Part shown: one piece after another, positions 14,780 through 23,755 of the stretch
Position numbering within the stretch: the stretch's first letter is position 1
How the letters are laid out: every line of letters starts with the position of its first letter
Assembly (NCBI RefSeq): GCF_023228165.1
Contig: NZ_JALOBS010000009.1
Coordinates: 95,968-159,967, forward strand
From: Methylomonas sp.
GTDB taxonomy: Bacteria > Pseudomonadota > Gammaproteobacteria > Methylococcales > Methylomonadaceae
Reading direction: 5' to 3'
DNA: 64,000 nt
Position numbers and translations under genes: made by a program
Notes under the pieces: generated by a model
Told to the model about the DNA's origin: nothing
What the model saw: the letters and a program-made list of their open reading frames with translations, nothing else
The model's database searches: none

Positions 14780-17596
14780 GTGGACACCATTAGTATTCGC
14801 GGCGCCCGCACTCACAATCTGAAAAACATCGACCTGGATCTGCCCAGGGATAGCTTGATCGTCATCACCGGCTTGTCCGGCTCCGGCAAGTCGTCGTTGG
14901 CATTCGATACGATTTACGCCGAAGGCCAGCGCCGTTATGTGGAATCCCTATCCGCCTACGCCCGACAGTTTTTATCGATGATGGAAAAACCGGATGTCGA
15001 CCATATCGAAGGCCTGTCGCCCGCCATTTCCATCGAACAAAAATCCACGTCGCACAATCCGCGCTCCACGGTCGGCACCATTACCGAGATTTACGACTAT
15101 CTGCGTCTACTATATGCCCGGGTCGGCATCCCGCGTTGCCCCGAGCACGGCGGCTCGCTGGAAGCCCAAACCGTCAGCCAGATGGTGGACCAAGTCTTGG
15201 CGCAGCCGGATGGCGAGCGCTGGATGCTGCTGGCGCCGGTAGTTAATGACCGCAAGGGCGAACATGTGCTGCTACTGGAGGACTTGAAAGCCCAGGGCTT
15301 TTTGCGGGCCCGGATCGACGGTGAAGTCTATGAACTGGACGAACCGCCCACCCTGGATTTAAAGAAAAAACACACAATAGAAGTTATCGTCGACCGTTTC
15401 AAAATTCGCGACGACATTGCCTTGCGGCTGGCGGAATCGTTTGAAACCGCGCTGCGTTTATCTGACGGTCTGGCAATTGCCGCCTCGATGGAGACCGAGC
15501 AAAAGCTGCTGTTTTCCGAACGTTACGCCTGTCCGCATTGTGGCTATAGTTTGAGCGAACTGGAACCGCGAATTTTTTCTTTCAACAACCCGAAAGGCGC
15601 CTGCCCGAGCTGCGATGGCCTGGGAGTACGCCAGCACTTCGACCCGCAACTAGTGGTACATAATCCGGACATCAGCCTGGCCGGCGGTGCTGTGCGGGGC
15701 TGGGACCGCCGTAATGCCTATTATTACCAAATCATTTGCGCCTTGGCCGAGCATTACGGCTTCGATCCCGAAACGCCGTTCTCGAAAATCTCCCAAGACA
15801 TACAGGCTGTGATTTTGTACGGCAGCGGCGAAGACAGCATCACCTTCCAATTCCAAATGGGCCAAGGCAAACCCAAGATCAGCCGCCATCCGTTTGAAGG
15901 CATCATTCCCAATATGGAGCGGCGCTATCATGAAAGCGACTCGCAGATGGTGCGGGATGAGTTGTCCAAATATCTGGCTCAGCAAACCTGCGCAGTCTGC
16001 AACGGCGCCCGCTTAAACCTCGGCGCGCGCAATGTGTTTGTGCAGGACCAGCCTTTACATCACGTCACCCGCTTACCCATCAAGCAAACCTTGCGTTTTT
16101 TTCAACAGCTGTCGATACCCGGCCACCGCGGCGAAATCGCGGCTAAAATCAACAAGGAAATCCAGGAGCGGCTGGAGTTTTTGGTGAACGTCGGCCTGGA
16201 TTATCTGACGCTTGATCGCAGCGCAGACACCTTGTCCGGCGGCGAAGCGCAGCGCATACGCCTGGCCAGCCAGATAGGCGCGGGCCTGGTAGGCGTGATG
16301 TATGTGCTGGACGAGCCCTCGATAGGTCTGCATCAACGCGACAACCAGCGTTTGCTGAATACCTTGTTCCGACTACGCGATCTGGGCAATACCGTTATCG
16401 TGGTGGAACACGACGAGGACGCCATCCGCGCCGCCGACCATATCGTCGACATCGGCCCCGGCGCCGGGGTGCACGGCGGCCAAATAGTCTCGCAAGGTAC
16501 CCCAGCGCAAATTCTGGCCGATCCCAACTCACTGACCGGCCAGTATTTATCCGGCGCTTTGTCGATCCAAATGCCGGACCATACCACGTCGCGCGACCCA
16601 TCTCGGCAATTAACCATACGCAACGCTCACGGTAACAATTTGAAAAACGTCACGGTGAGTTTCCCGGTGGGACTGCTAACCTGTGTCACCGGCGTGTCCG
16701 GCTCCGGCAAATCCACGCTGATTAACGATACCTTATACAGCCACGCCGCCCGCAGCATCAACGGCGCCAGTTGTATTCCCGCCCCTTGCGAAGCGGTCGA
16801 AGGTCTGGAGCATTTCGACAAGGTGGTAGATATCGATCAAAGTCCGATCGGCCGCACCCCGCGCTCCAATCCCGCTACCTACACCGGTATTTTTACGCCG
16901 GTGCGGGAATTGTTCTCGGCCACGCCGGAAGCCCGTTCGCGCGGTTATACGCCGGGCCGCTTTAGTTTTAACGTCAAAGGCGGCCGCTGCGAAGCATGCT
17001 CCGGCGACGGGGTCATCAAAGTGGAAATGCATTTTCTGCCGGATATTTTCGTGCCTTGCGACATCTGCCACGGCAAGCGCTATAACCGGGAGACACTGGA
17101 AGTGCGTTACAAAGGCAAGAGCATCCACGAAGTGTTGGAGATGACGGTGGAAGACGCCGCGCAGTTTTTCTCGGCGGTCCCCAGTCTGGCCCGTAAGCTG
17201 CATACCTTAATCGACGTAGGTTTGAGCTATATCACGCTGGGGCAAAATGCTACAACGCTGTCGGGCGGCGAGGCACAGCGGGTCAAGCTGGCCAAGGAAC
17301 TATCCAAACGGGATACCGGCAAAACCCTGTATATCCTGGACGAACCGACCACCGGCTTACATTTTCATGACATCAAACAATTGCTGTCCGTACTGCACAC
17401 GCTGCGCGATCACGGCAATACCGTCATCATCATCGAACATAATCTGGATGTGATTAAAACAGCGGATTGGATTGTGGATATGGGACCGGAAGGCGGGAAT
17501 GGCGGCGGCACGCTGGTTGCCGAAGGCACTCCGCAAGAAATTGCCCGGCACACCGACTCGCATACCGGCGTTTATCTGCGGCGATTTTTTAGTTGA
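14780..17596 (+). CDS. uvrA: Excinuclease ABC subunit A
   Basis: The 938-residue protein is the damage-recognition ATPase of nucleotide excision repair. It starts at a GTG. Two ABC ATPase halves are visible: Walker A G-L-S-G-S-G-K-S-S near residue 32 and G-V-S-G-S-G-K-S-T near 640, each with an L-S-G-G-E-A-Q-R signature and an L-D-E-P Walker B. Zinc-binding cysteine sets occur around residues 255-280 (CPHCGYSLSEL) and 740-765. Length matches the family. Its 3' end faces tRNA-Val, with only four bases between the stop and the mature tRNA end. Confidence 0.98.
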   Translation: MDTISIRGARTHNLKNIDLDLPRDSLIVITGLSGSGKSSLAFDTIYAEGQRRYVESLSAYARQFLSMMEKPDVDHIEGLSPAISIEQKSTSHNPRSTVGTITEIYDYLRLLYARVGIPRCPEHGGSLEAQTVSQMVDQVLAQPDGERWMLLAPVVNDRKGEHVLLLEDLKAQGFLRARIDGEVYELDEPPTLDLKKKHTIEVIVDRFKIRDDIALRLAESFETALRLSDGLAIAASMETEQKLLFSERYACPHCGYSLSELEPRIFSFNNPKGACPSCDGLGVRQHFDPQLVVHNPDISLAGGAVRGWDRRNAYYYQIICALAEHYGFDPETPFSKISQDIQAVILYGSGEDSITFQFQMGQGKPKISRHPFEGIIPNMERRYHESDSQMVRDELSKYLAQQTCAVCNGARLNLGARNVFVQDQPLHHVTRLPIKQTLRFFQQLSIPGHRGEIAAKINKEIQERLEFLVNVGLDYLTLDRSADTLSGGEAQRIRLASQIGAGLVGVMYVLDEPSIGLHQRDNQRLLNTLFRLRDLGNTVIVVEHDEDAIRAADHIVDIGPGAGVHGGQIVSQGTPAQILADPNSLTGQYLSGALSIQMPDHTTSRDPSRQLTIRNAHGNNLKNVTVSFPVGLLTCVTGVSGSGKSTLINDTLYSHAARSINGASCIPAPCEAVEGLEHFDKVVDIDQSPIGRTPRSNPATYTGIFTPVRELFSATPEARSRGYTPGRFSFNVKGGRCEACSGDGVIKVEMHFLPDIFVPCDICHGKRYNRETLEVRYKGKSIHEVLEMTVEDAAQFFSAVPSLARKLHTLIDVGLSYITLGQNATTLSGGEAQRVKLAKELSKRDTGKTLYILDEPTTGLHFHDIKQLLSVLHTLRDHGNTVIIIEHNLDVIKTADWIVDMGPEGGNGGGTLVAEGTPQEIARHTDSHTGVYLRRFFS

Positions 17597-17600
17597 AATC

Positions 17601-17676
17601 TGGTGGGTGCTGAGGGGTTCGAACCCCCGACCCTCGCCTTGTAAGGGCGATGCTCTCCCAGCTGAGCTAAGCACCC
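17601..17676 (-). tRNA. tRNA-Val (anticodon UAC)
   Basis: The 76-base cloverleaf reads on the minus strand. Acceptor arm GGGTGCT pairs with AGCACCC, discriminator A and an encoded CCA end follow. The D-arm TAGCTCAGCTGGGAGAGC, the anticodon stem-loop with TAC between CGCCCTT and AAGGCG, and the T-arm GGGGGTTCGAACCCCTC are all complete. The anticodon UAC decodes GUA and GUG valine codons. It is transcribed towards uvrA. Confidence 0.97.
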
Positions 17677-17693
17677 GACTCCAACCGGCGGGC

Positions 17694-17721
17694 ATTCTAT
17701 ACAAATTCTCCCGCATTGCAA
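17694..17721 (-). promoter_or_regulatory. Promoter for tRNA-Val
   Basis: On the minus strand TTGCAA (17716-17721) and TAGAAT (17694-17699) are 16 bases apart, directly upstream of the tRNA. The bases after the -10 are GC-rich (GCCCGCCGG), as in discriminators of stringently controlled stable-RNA promoters. Confidence 0.6.
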
Positions 17722-17992
17722 AATGTTTTTGTAACAGAATAAATACCCGGATTGCTCTATCCGAAATGCTTGAACCCCATCAAAGATAAATTATTATTGT
17801 TGCTATAGTTGAAAAAAACCATACTTAGCATATCTTTAATGAGCCAGAAACTTAAGTTTGAATGCAAAAATTGATTTATTAAGGTCTCGTCCGGCTAGCT
17901 TTTTGAGACCTACCGTTAAATTCATCGGGCAAGGAATATCTCGACTAGCTTGCCAGTAAAATCAACGCCTCAATCTCATTTATATAAAAGAT
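17722..17992. other. Intergenic with a small inverted repeat
   Basis: No gene is visible. AGGTCTC (17882-17888) and GAGACCT (17905-17911) form a seven-base inverted repeat upstream of the diguanylate cyclase gene, which could be a terminator remnant or a regulator site. Confidence 0.35.
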
Positions 17993-19027
17993 ATGGACCA
18001 TAGCGCAGCGCTTTTACCCGTTTACGATTTTTCCTTTGCTCTGAATTCCGATTATCTTAAAAAAATTATTCCGCTGCTAACCCAGCATCAAATAGCCGCA
18101 AATCCAGTAAATTATGCTATTTTTTACGATTATGTTACCGAACTAAATCCTTCCTTAACTTCGGCCGTCAATCAATTGTTGAGCCGGAATATCTCGTTCG
18201 ACCACGAGACCAGCCTAGAGTTATACGGCAACTTTATCAGCAATGCTTCGCTAAGATCGTTCGACAACATCAATCAGCAAATTCATAAAGTGATTCGTCA
18301 GGCAACGGATGCTATTAACGATACCTGTCACAAAGCCGAACAGACTAACGATAGCTTTCAGAAAAAATCGGCAATTCTGGAAAACACACCAGAGATAGCT
18401 ACCACCCAATCAATTTTGCAAGAAATCATTCAAGAGACAAAATCGCTTGCCGCCACCAGCCAAGCCATGCAAATTCAATTAAATAAAGCCAATGTGGAAA
18501 TGGAACAACTGCGTGCCGAGTTGGCCCAAGTTCGGCAAATAGCTGTAACGGACGGCTTGACCGGCTTGTTAAACCGCAGGGCTTTCGACCAGACTTTGAG
18601 CGAGATTATTGAACAACCCGGCAAAGCGACAACTTGCCTGTCCTTGCTGGATATCGATCATTTCAAACGGGTAAACGACACCTACGGTCATACCATAGGC
18701 GATAACGTCATCAAATTCGTGGCGACATTAATGAAAAAACACGCGGAAGATCATCACCATGTGGCGCGCTATGGCGGCGAGGAATTAGCCATCATCATGC
18801 CGAATACGCCGAAGCAGAAAGCGATTGAGATCGCCGAAAATATCCGCCTTGAAATGGAGAAAAGCCGCTTAAAACGGAAAACAGATAACTTAACCTTAGG
18901 CCGGATTACCATTTCAGTCGGTATAGCCGAATTACTTGCCAATGACGACCCGGAAAGTTTTGTTACCCGCGCCGACACGGCCCTTTATCAAGCCAAGGAA
19001 ACCGGTCGAAATAAAGTGATGCATTAA
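17993..19027 (+). CDS. GGDEF diguanylate cyclase
   Basis: The 344-residue cytoplasmic protein ends in a GGDEF domain (about residues 180-342) with the active-site loop G-G-E-E-L near residue 261. It also has D-G-L-T-G-L-L-N-R-R at the domain start and D-I-D-H-F-K for metal and substrate binding. It should make cyclic di-GMP from two GTP. The first 110 residues are a helical region of unknown fold, followed by a coiled-coil-like stretch (about 120-180). The product-inhibition I-site R-x-x-D is not present at its usual position before G-G-E-E-L (E-D-H-H instead), so feedback control may be missing. Confidence 0.9.
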   Translation: MDHSAALLPVYDFSFALNSDYLKKIIPLLTQHQIAANPVNYAIFYDYVTELNPSLTSAVNQLLSRNISFDHETSLELYGNFISNASLRSFDNINQQIHKVIRQATDAINDTCHKAEQTNDSFQKKSAILENTPEIATTQSILQEIIQETKSLAATSQAMQIQLNKANVEMEQLRAELAQVRQIAVTDGLTGLLNRRAFDQTLSEIIEQPGKATTCLSLLDIDHFKRVNDTYGHTIGDNVIKFVATLMKKHAEDHHHVARYGGEELAIIMPNTPKQKAIEIAENIRLEMEKSRLKRKTDNLTLGRITISVGIAELLANDDPESFVTRADTALYQAKETGRNKVMH

Positions 19028-19035
19028 TCGACATA

Positions 19036-19074
19036 CAAAAAAACCGGTTGCGCTCAAGGTGAAACCGGTTTTTA
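19036..19074. terminator. Bidirectional terminator
   Basis: AAACCGGTT (19041-19049) and AACCGGTTT (19063-19071) pair perfectly, with A-rich and T-rich flanks on the two sides. It sits between the convergent cyclase and fabG genes and should end both transcripts. Confidence 0.8.
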
Positions 19075-19101
19075 GCCACACTGCGCCTAGCCCAGGATGT
19101 C

Positions 19102-19830
19102 TTAAGGCATGTACATGCCGCCATTCACATGCAAGGTCTCGCCGGTAATATAAGATGCTTGCTCGGAAGCCAGGAAAGATACCGCATTAGCAATTTCTTC
19201 CGGCTGCCCCAATCGGCCCAATGCAATTGAACTCAACAAGGCGTTTTTAATCTCTTCCGACAATTCCTTGGTCATATCGGTATCGATAAAACCCGGGGCT
19301 ACGGTGTTGACGGTAATGCCGCGGGAACCCACTTCCTTGGCCATCGATTTTGCAAATCCGACCATCCCGGCTTTAGCGGCCGCATAATTGGTTTGTCCGG
19401 CGTTACCGGTGGAACCGACCACTGAAGAAATATTGATGATACGTCCGTAACGCACCTTCATCATGCCGCGCAGAACGGCTTTACTCATTCTAAATATCGA
19501 GGTCAGATTGGTGGAGATGATGTCATCCCATTCCTCATCCTTCATTCGCATCAATAAATTATCGCGGGTAATACCGGCGTTGTTCACCAACACGACTGGT
19601 GTGCCGTGAGCATCACCGATGGTTTTGATGAAACTTTCAATATCGGCGGCATCGGCCACATTCAATTTATAGCCTTTGCCGTTTTCGCCCAGATAGGCGG
19701 AAATCGCTTCCGCACCGTTACCGGACGTGGCGGTCCCTACTACAAAAAAGCCGTCCGCAACCAATTTTTCCGCAATGGCACGCCCGATGCCCCGGCTGGC
19801 GCCGGTCACAATAGCCAGTTTTTTATCCAT
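19102..19830 (-). CDS. fabG: 3-oxoacyl-ACP reductase
   Basis: The 242-residue short-chain dehydrogenase reduces 3-oxoacyl-ACP with NADPH in fatty-acid elongation. It carries the G-A-S-R-G-I-G cofactor loop at residue 11, N-N-A-G-I near 88, and the catalytic Ser/Tyr/Lys set (I-S-S-V, then Y-A-A-A-K). I chose the ATG at 19830 because a GGAG site lies just upstream; the frame from 19845 adds five non-family residues. It overlaps the end of fabD by eight bases. It closes the cluster with a terminator; acpP and fabF, which usually follow fabG in Gammaproteobacteria, are absent here. Confidence 0.96.
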   Translation of the reverse strand: MDKKLAIVTGASRGIGRAIAEKLVADGFFVVGTATSGNGAEAISAYLGENGKGYKLNVADAADIESFIKTIGDAHGTPVVLVNNAGITRDNLLMRMKDEEWDDIISTNLTSIFRMSKAVLRGMMKVRYGRIINISSVVGSTGNAGQTNYAAAKAGMVGFAKSMAKEVGSRGITVNTVAPGFIDTDMTKELSEEIKNALLSSIALGRLGQPEEIANAVSFLASEQASYITGETLHVNGGMYMP

Positions 19831-20779
19831 GAAATTGCTCCACAACAGTATTCAATGAGTCAGGGTCAAACATCGTGAAATGCACCGCATCCGGGGAAAT
19901 ACGTTTATTTAACCCCATCAATACTTTGCCGGGCCCACATTCGACAAATTCGGATACGCCTTGCTCGTGCATGAATTTAACAATTTCAACCCAGCGTACC
20001 GGGTTAAAAAGCTGCTCTTTCAAAGCATTGCGAATCACTTCGGGCGAACCGTGGGATTTGACATCTGCATTGTGAATCAAGGTGACATCCGGCATCTCCA
20101 CGTTGATATCCTGCAATATCTCATTGAGTTTATAGGACGCATCCTCCATTAACAGGCAATGCGAGGGTACGCTTACCGGTAATTTTAAGGCCCGCTTGGC
20201 CCCCAAGGCTTTCAGTGCATCGATCGCTCTATCAACAGCCGCTGTATTGCCGGCAATCACAACTTGGCCAGGCGCATTAAAATTGGCCGCCGCCACCACT
20301 TCACCATTCGCCACATCCAAGCAGGCGTTCACGACTTGATGATCTTGCAAACCTAAAATCGCCGCCATGGCGCCGACTCCAACAGGTACTGCTTCCTGCA
20401 TCAACCGCCCGCGCGCTACGACTAATTTTAAAGCATCTTCAAACCCAATGGCCCCCGAACAGACCAACGCCGTATATTCACCCAAGCTGTGTCCGGCCAT
20501 CCAGGCTGGGCGAATCTTTGATTTATCGCACCAGACTCGCCAGAAAGCCACACCCGCGGCCAACATGGCGGGCTGGGTATTTTCGGTTTGATTTAAGTCC
20601 GCTTCAGGCCCGTTTTCAACCAAATGCCACAGATCGAATCCCAGCGCATCGGAAGCCTGTTCGAAGGTTTGCTTGACTTGCGGAAACGCTGCCGCCATGG
20701 AGGACACCATGCCGACCGATTGCGATCCCTGCCCTGGAAATACAAATGCTAAGTTATAATTTTGTTCGCTCATAGTCAT
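19823..20779 (-). CDS. fabD: Malonyl-CoA:ACP transacylase
   Basis: The 318-residue enzyme loads malonyl groups onto acyl carrier protein. It has the F-P-G-Q-G-S-Q start, the nucleophile motif G-H-S-L-G-E near residue 95, and a catalytic His in V-P-S-H-C near 205. Length matches the family. It lies three bases after fabH and overlaps fabG, so the three are translationally coupled. Confidence 0.97.
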   Translation of the reverse strand: MTMSEQNYNLAFVFPGQGSQSVGMVSSMAAAFPQVKQTFEQASDALGFDLWHLVENGPEADLNQTENTQPAMLAAGVAFWRVWCDKSKIRPAWMAGHSLGEYTALVCSGAIGFEDALKLVVARGRLMQEAVPVGVGAMAAILGLQDHQVVNACLDVANGEVVAAANFNAPGQVVIAGNTAAVDRAIDALKALGAKRALKLPVSVPSHCLLMEDASYKLNEILQDINVEMPDVTLIHNADVKSHGSPEVIRNALKEQLFNPVRWVEIVKFMHEQGVSEFVECGPGKVLMGLNKRISPDAVHFTMFDPDSLNTVVEQFHG

Positions 20780-20782
20780 GTT

Positions 20783-21751
20783 TTAGTATTTGATTAATGC
20801 TGAACCCCAGGTAAAACCAGCTCCAAACGCCTCCATCAGAACCATCTGGCCTTTTTTGATCCGGCCATCGCGCACGCCTTCGTTAAATGCCAACAATACG
20901 GATGCCGACGACGTGTTGCCTTGGTTTTCCAGGGTCAAAATTACTTGATCCATATCCATGCCCAATTTTTTGGCCGTTGCGGCTATGATTCTGGTATTGG
21001 CCTGATGCGGTACCAGCCAGTCTATATCGCTCTGCTGCAAATCATTGGCTTCCAAGGTTTCATCCACAATACGCCCCAGGGTATTGACGGCCACCTTAAA
21101 AACTTCGTTGCCGCGCATGTTGATATATCCGGGTTCTTGTTGATTGACTAGCGCGGCCACTTGCGGATTGGGGCAAAAAAGTAAGTCTTCGTACCCGCCA
21201 TCCGAATGAATGTGCGTCGACAAAATTCCGGGTCGCTCCGAGGCAGACAGCAATACAGCCCCCGCGCCGTCGCCAAACAAAATACAGGTACCTCTGTCCG
21301 TCCAGTCAACGATACGCGAGCATACTTCCGCACCCACCACCAGCACTGTTTTGCAAAAACCAGTTTTGATGTATTGATCGGCAATGCTTAACGCAAATAC
21401 CGACCCAGAACAGGCCGCCTGCACGTCAAACGCCACGCATTGCTTAATGCCCAAACGTTGCTGCAAAAGACAAGCCGTACTGGGATAAACCCTATCCGGC
21501 GTGCCGGTAGCGACAACAATCAGGCCGATATCGTCCGCATCGATACCCGCCATGTCCATGGCTTGCCGCGCGGCAATTTCAGCCATGCTGGACGCGGTTT
21601 CTTCGGGACCGGCAATCCGCCGGCTTTTAATGCCGGTACGTTCGTAAATCCAGCTATCCGAAGTATCCACCATGGCCGATATATCGTCGTTGGTGCGGAC
21701 GGTGGACGGCAGGTAACCACCAGTGCCGATTACATTACTCCAGCTACTCAT
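20783..21751 (-). CDS. fabH: 3-oxoacyl-ACP synthase III
   Basis: The 322-residue enzyme starts fatty-acid synthesis by condensing acetyl-CoA with malonyl-ACP. The Cys-His-Asn triad is visible: the cysteine in Q-A-A-C-S-G, the histidine in V-P-H-Q-A-N, and the asparagine in N-Q-G-N-T-S. Length and start (W-S-N-V-I-G-T-G-x-Y-L-P) match the family. It overlaps the end of plsX by four bases. Confidence 0.97.
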   Translation of the reverse strand: MSSWSNVIGTGGYLPSTVRTNDDISAMVDTSDSWIYERTGIKSRRIAGPEETASSMAEIAARQAMDMAGIDADDIGLIVVATGTPDRVYPSTACLLQQRLGIKQCVAFDVQAACSGSVFALSIADQYIKTGFCKTVLVVGAEVCSRIVDWTDRGTCILFGDGAGAVLLSASERPGILSTHIHSDGGYEDLLFCPNPQVAALVNQQEPGYINMRGNEVFKVAVNTLGRIVDETLEANDLQQSDIDWLVPHQANTRIIAATAKKLGMDMDQVILTLENQGNTSSASVLLAFNEGVRDGRIKKGQMVLMEAFGAGFTWGSALIKY

Positions 21752-22776
21752 TCCGCTTCCTTCCGGGCAAGGGCGATTTGCAGCTTTTCGCTGATTTTGC
21801 GAATAACATCTTTCTCAACCTCTACTTCCGCCAAGTGAATAGCTGTTTCAAAGGCAAGGGCATCGGCACCGCCATGACTTTTAATGACTAAACCGCGCAA
21901 ACCAATAAAGCTGGCCCCATTATAAAGTCGCGGATCGATACTATCTTTAAATAATTTTAATACCGGGTAGACAACCAAGCCGGCAAGTTTTGTAAAAATA
22001 TTGCGGGAAAAGGTCTCCTTCAGTTTGACGGCAATCATTTTCGCCGCGCCTTCAATCGACTTCAGCGCCACATTGCCTACAAAACCGTCCGTAACAATCA
22101 AGTCAACTTTGACGCTGCCGGCATTGATGGAATTCCCTTCTACATAACCGATGTAATTCAAGCCCGAACCTTCCAACAATTTGGCTGCCGCCTTGACTTG
22201 TTCGTTGCCTTTCATGTCTTCTTCGCCGATATTCAGCAATCCGACCCGAGGCCGTTCAATATTTTCAACCGCCTTAACCACTTCCTCGCCCATGACCGCG
22301 AATTGGTAAAGATGTTTCGCACTGGAATCGACGTTTGCGCCTAAATCCAACACATGCGTATGCCCAAACACCGAAGGCAGCGTGGAAATGATGGCCGGAC
22401 GTTCAATACCCGGAATCATTTTCAGCACAAAGCGGGCAGTAGCCATCAAAGCCCCCGTATTACCCGCACTGACGCACGCATCGGCCCGGCCGTCTTTTAC
22501 CAGATTAATGGCCACCCGCATTGAGGAGTCTTTTTTGTTCTTCAACGCCTTTTGCGGCGGTTCGTCCATTTCGACTACCTGGGAGGCATGCTGAATACTG
22601 ATACGATCTTTAAATTCAAGCAGGGCCTCGGACAACATGTCGTTTAGCACAGCCTGATCGCCGACCATGATCAAACTTAATTGGGGATTTTTTCGTAAAC
22701 AGGCTAGTGACGCGGGAATTGTCACTTGGGGACCAAAATCCCCGCCCATAGCATCAATCGATAGAGTTGAGCTCAC
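21748..22776 (-). CDS. plsX: Phosphate acyltransferase PlsX
   Basis: The 342-residue protein makes acyl-phosphate from acyl-ACP for phospholipid synthesis. It begins with the family hallmark S-I-D-A-M-G-G-D-F-G-P and carries G-N-T-G-A-L-M and L-D-L-G-A-N-V-D segments. It is a peripheral membrane enzyme working ahead of PlsY. It is coupled to fabH and preceded by a hairpin terminator-like element between it and rpmF, so it may have its own promoter in the 22777-22979 interval. Confidence 0.96.
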   Translation of the reverse strand: MSSTLSIDAMGGDFGPQVTIPASLACLRKNPQLSLIMVGDQAVLNDMLSEALLEFKDRISIQHASQVVEMDEPPQKALKNKKDSSMRVAINLVKDGRADACVSAGNTGALMATARFVLKMIPGIERPAIISTLPSVFGHTHVLDLGANVDSSAKHLYQFAVMGEEVVKAVENIERPRVGLLNIGEEDMKGNEQVKAAAKLLEGSGLNYIGYVEGNSINAGSVKVDLIVTDGFVGNVALKSIEGAAKMIAVKLKETFSRNIFTKLAGLVVYPVLKLFKDSIDPRLYNGASFIGLRGLVIKSHGGADALAFETAIHLAEVEVEKDVIRKISEKLQIALARKEAE

Positions 22777-22896
22777 GCTTAGGACCTAACCCTTGAAGTT
22801 GAAAGGAGGAGACACGTTAAATAAAACGTGCCGTCTTTGATAATTAACAAATCCGTTACCCTGTCGAGAACCGAAAAGATGCAAGCCTGAAAAAGC

Positions 22897-22923
22897 GAAA
22901 AGCCGGTGTAACCCGGGCTTTTC
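22897..22923 (-). terminator. Hairpin terminator between rpmF and plsX
   Basis: Read on the minus strand, GAAAAGCC and GGCTTTTC form an eight-base stem, followed by a CGCTTTTT tract. It would partly end the yceD-rpmF transcript before plsX and could set the ratio of ribosomal protein to lipid enzymes. Confidence 0.55.
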
Positions 22924-22979
22924 ACTGAAATATCGGCCATTTAAACTACATCATCGGCATCTAGCAGGCTGGCAATTTA

Positions 22980-23165
22980 TTATTCTTCGTCGATGTTGCT
23001 GGCAATAATTTGGCGGCCTTTGAAAAAGCCGTCTGGTGTCATGTGGTGACGTAAATGCACTTCACCGGTCAACGGATCGTTGGCCAGGGTTTTGCTTGTT
23101 AATGAATCGTGTGAACGACGTTGACCGCGTCTTGAACGCGATACTTTGCTCTTTTGTACTGCCAT
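22980..23165 (-). CDS. rpmF: 50S ribosomal protein L32
   Basis: The 61-residue protein matches bL32: M-A-V-Q-K-S-K-V-S-R-S-R-R-G at the start, S-R-R-x-H-D basic core, and a conserved H-H-M-T-P-D-G-F-F-K-G segment. It lies two bases after yceD. The yceD-rpmF-plsX-fabH-fabD-fabG order is the classical gammaproteobacterial arrangement linking ribosome and lipid synthesis. Confidence 0.97.
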   Translation of the reverse strand: MAVQKSKVSRSRRGQRRSHDSLTSKTLANDPLTGEVHLRHHMTPDGFFKGRQIIASNIDEE

Positions 23166-23167
23166 TT

Positions 23168-23686
23168 TTACTCTCCAGTTTTTTTAAGTTTGGCTAAAAC
23201 AGAAAAAGGGTTATTCGTTTCGGTCCGGCTATTATCGTCAAAAGCAGGATCTATCGACTGGTGCTGCGGGATACAATCATATCCGTGTTTGGGATAATCC
23301 GGTATGGCCAACAATATTTCGTCTTCTATCATCTCATTCAAAGAGACTTTTTCACCATCCAACAACAATGGTTCGCAATCAATCTCCAGCTTATCCGCCT
23401 CTTGTAGCGAGGACACTACAGCCAACTTGAATGTAAGCTCTATTGGCCATGCCAACGCCTGCAAACAGGATTGACATTCCAGCTCCAGCACCGATTGAAT
23501 CCTGCCGAAAACCACCGCGCGCTTGCCTTGCTTGGCAAACTGCACTTCGACATTGATATCGCTATCAACGTTTACGACCATGTCAGACAAGCGCTTAAGC
23601 ACACTTATTTTTAAGGCACCCGCCAAGATGCTCCGCCTTTCGGCGAACAGTAACGGATCAATAAGATTAGGAAGTTTGTCTGACAT
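23168..23686 (-). CDS. yceD: YceD-family protein (DUF177)
   Basis: The protein has 172 residues from the ATG at 23686 (M-S-D-K-L-P). The longer frame to 23761 would run into the divergent maf gene. Family features are the central C-x-x-C-L motif (LECQSCLQAL, about residue 85), a D-G-E-K-V-S-L-N-E-M-I-E-D-E-I segment and the N-P-F-x-x-L-A-K-L-K end. DUF177 proteins are nearly always next to rpmF and are linked to 23S rRNA accumulation. Its exact role is not settled. Confidence 0.92.
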   Translation of the reverse strand: MSDKLPNLIDPLLFAERRSILAGALKISVLKRLSDMVVNVDSDINVEVQFAKQGKRAVVFGRIQSVLELECQSCLQALAWPIELTFKLAVVSSLQEADKLEIDCEPLLLDGEKVSLNEMIEDEILLAIPDYPKHGYDCIPQHQSIDPAFDDNSRTETNNPFSVLAKLKKTGE

Positions 23687-23755
23687 AACTGTACAATCAT
23701 ACAGATAACTCGCTGTTGCGTCAAACAGACAACCATTCAACATTGCGCTACCGAT

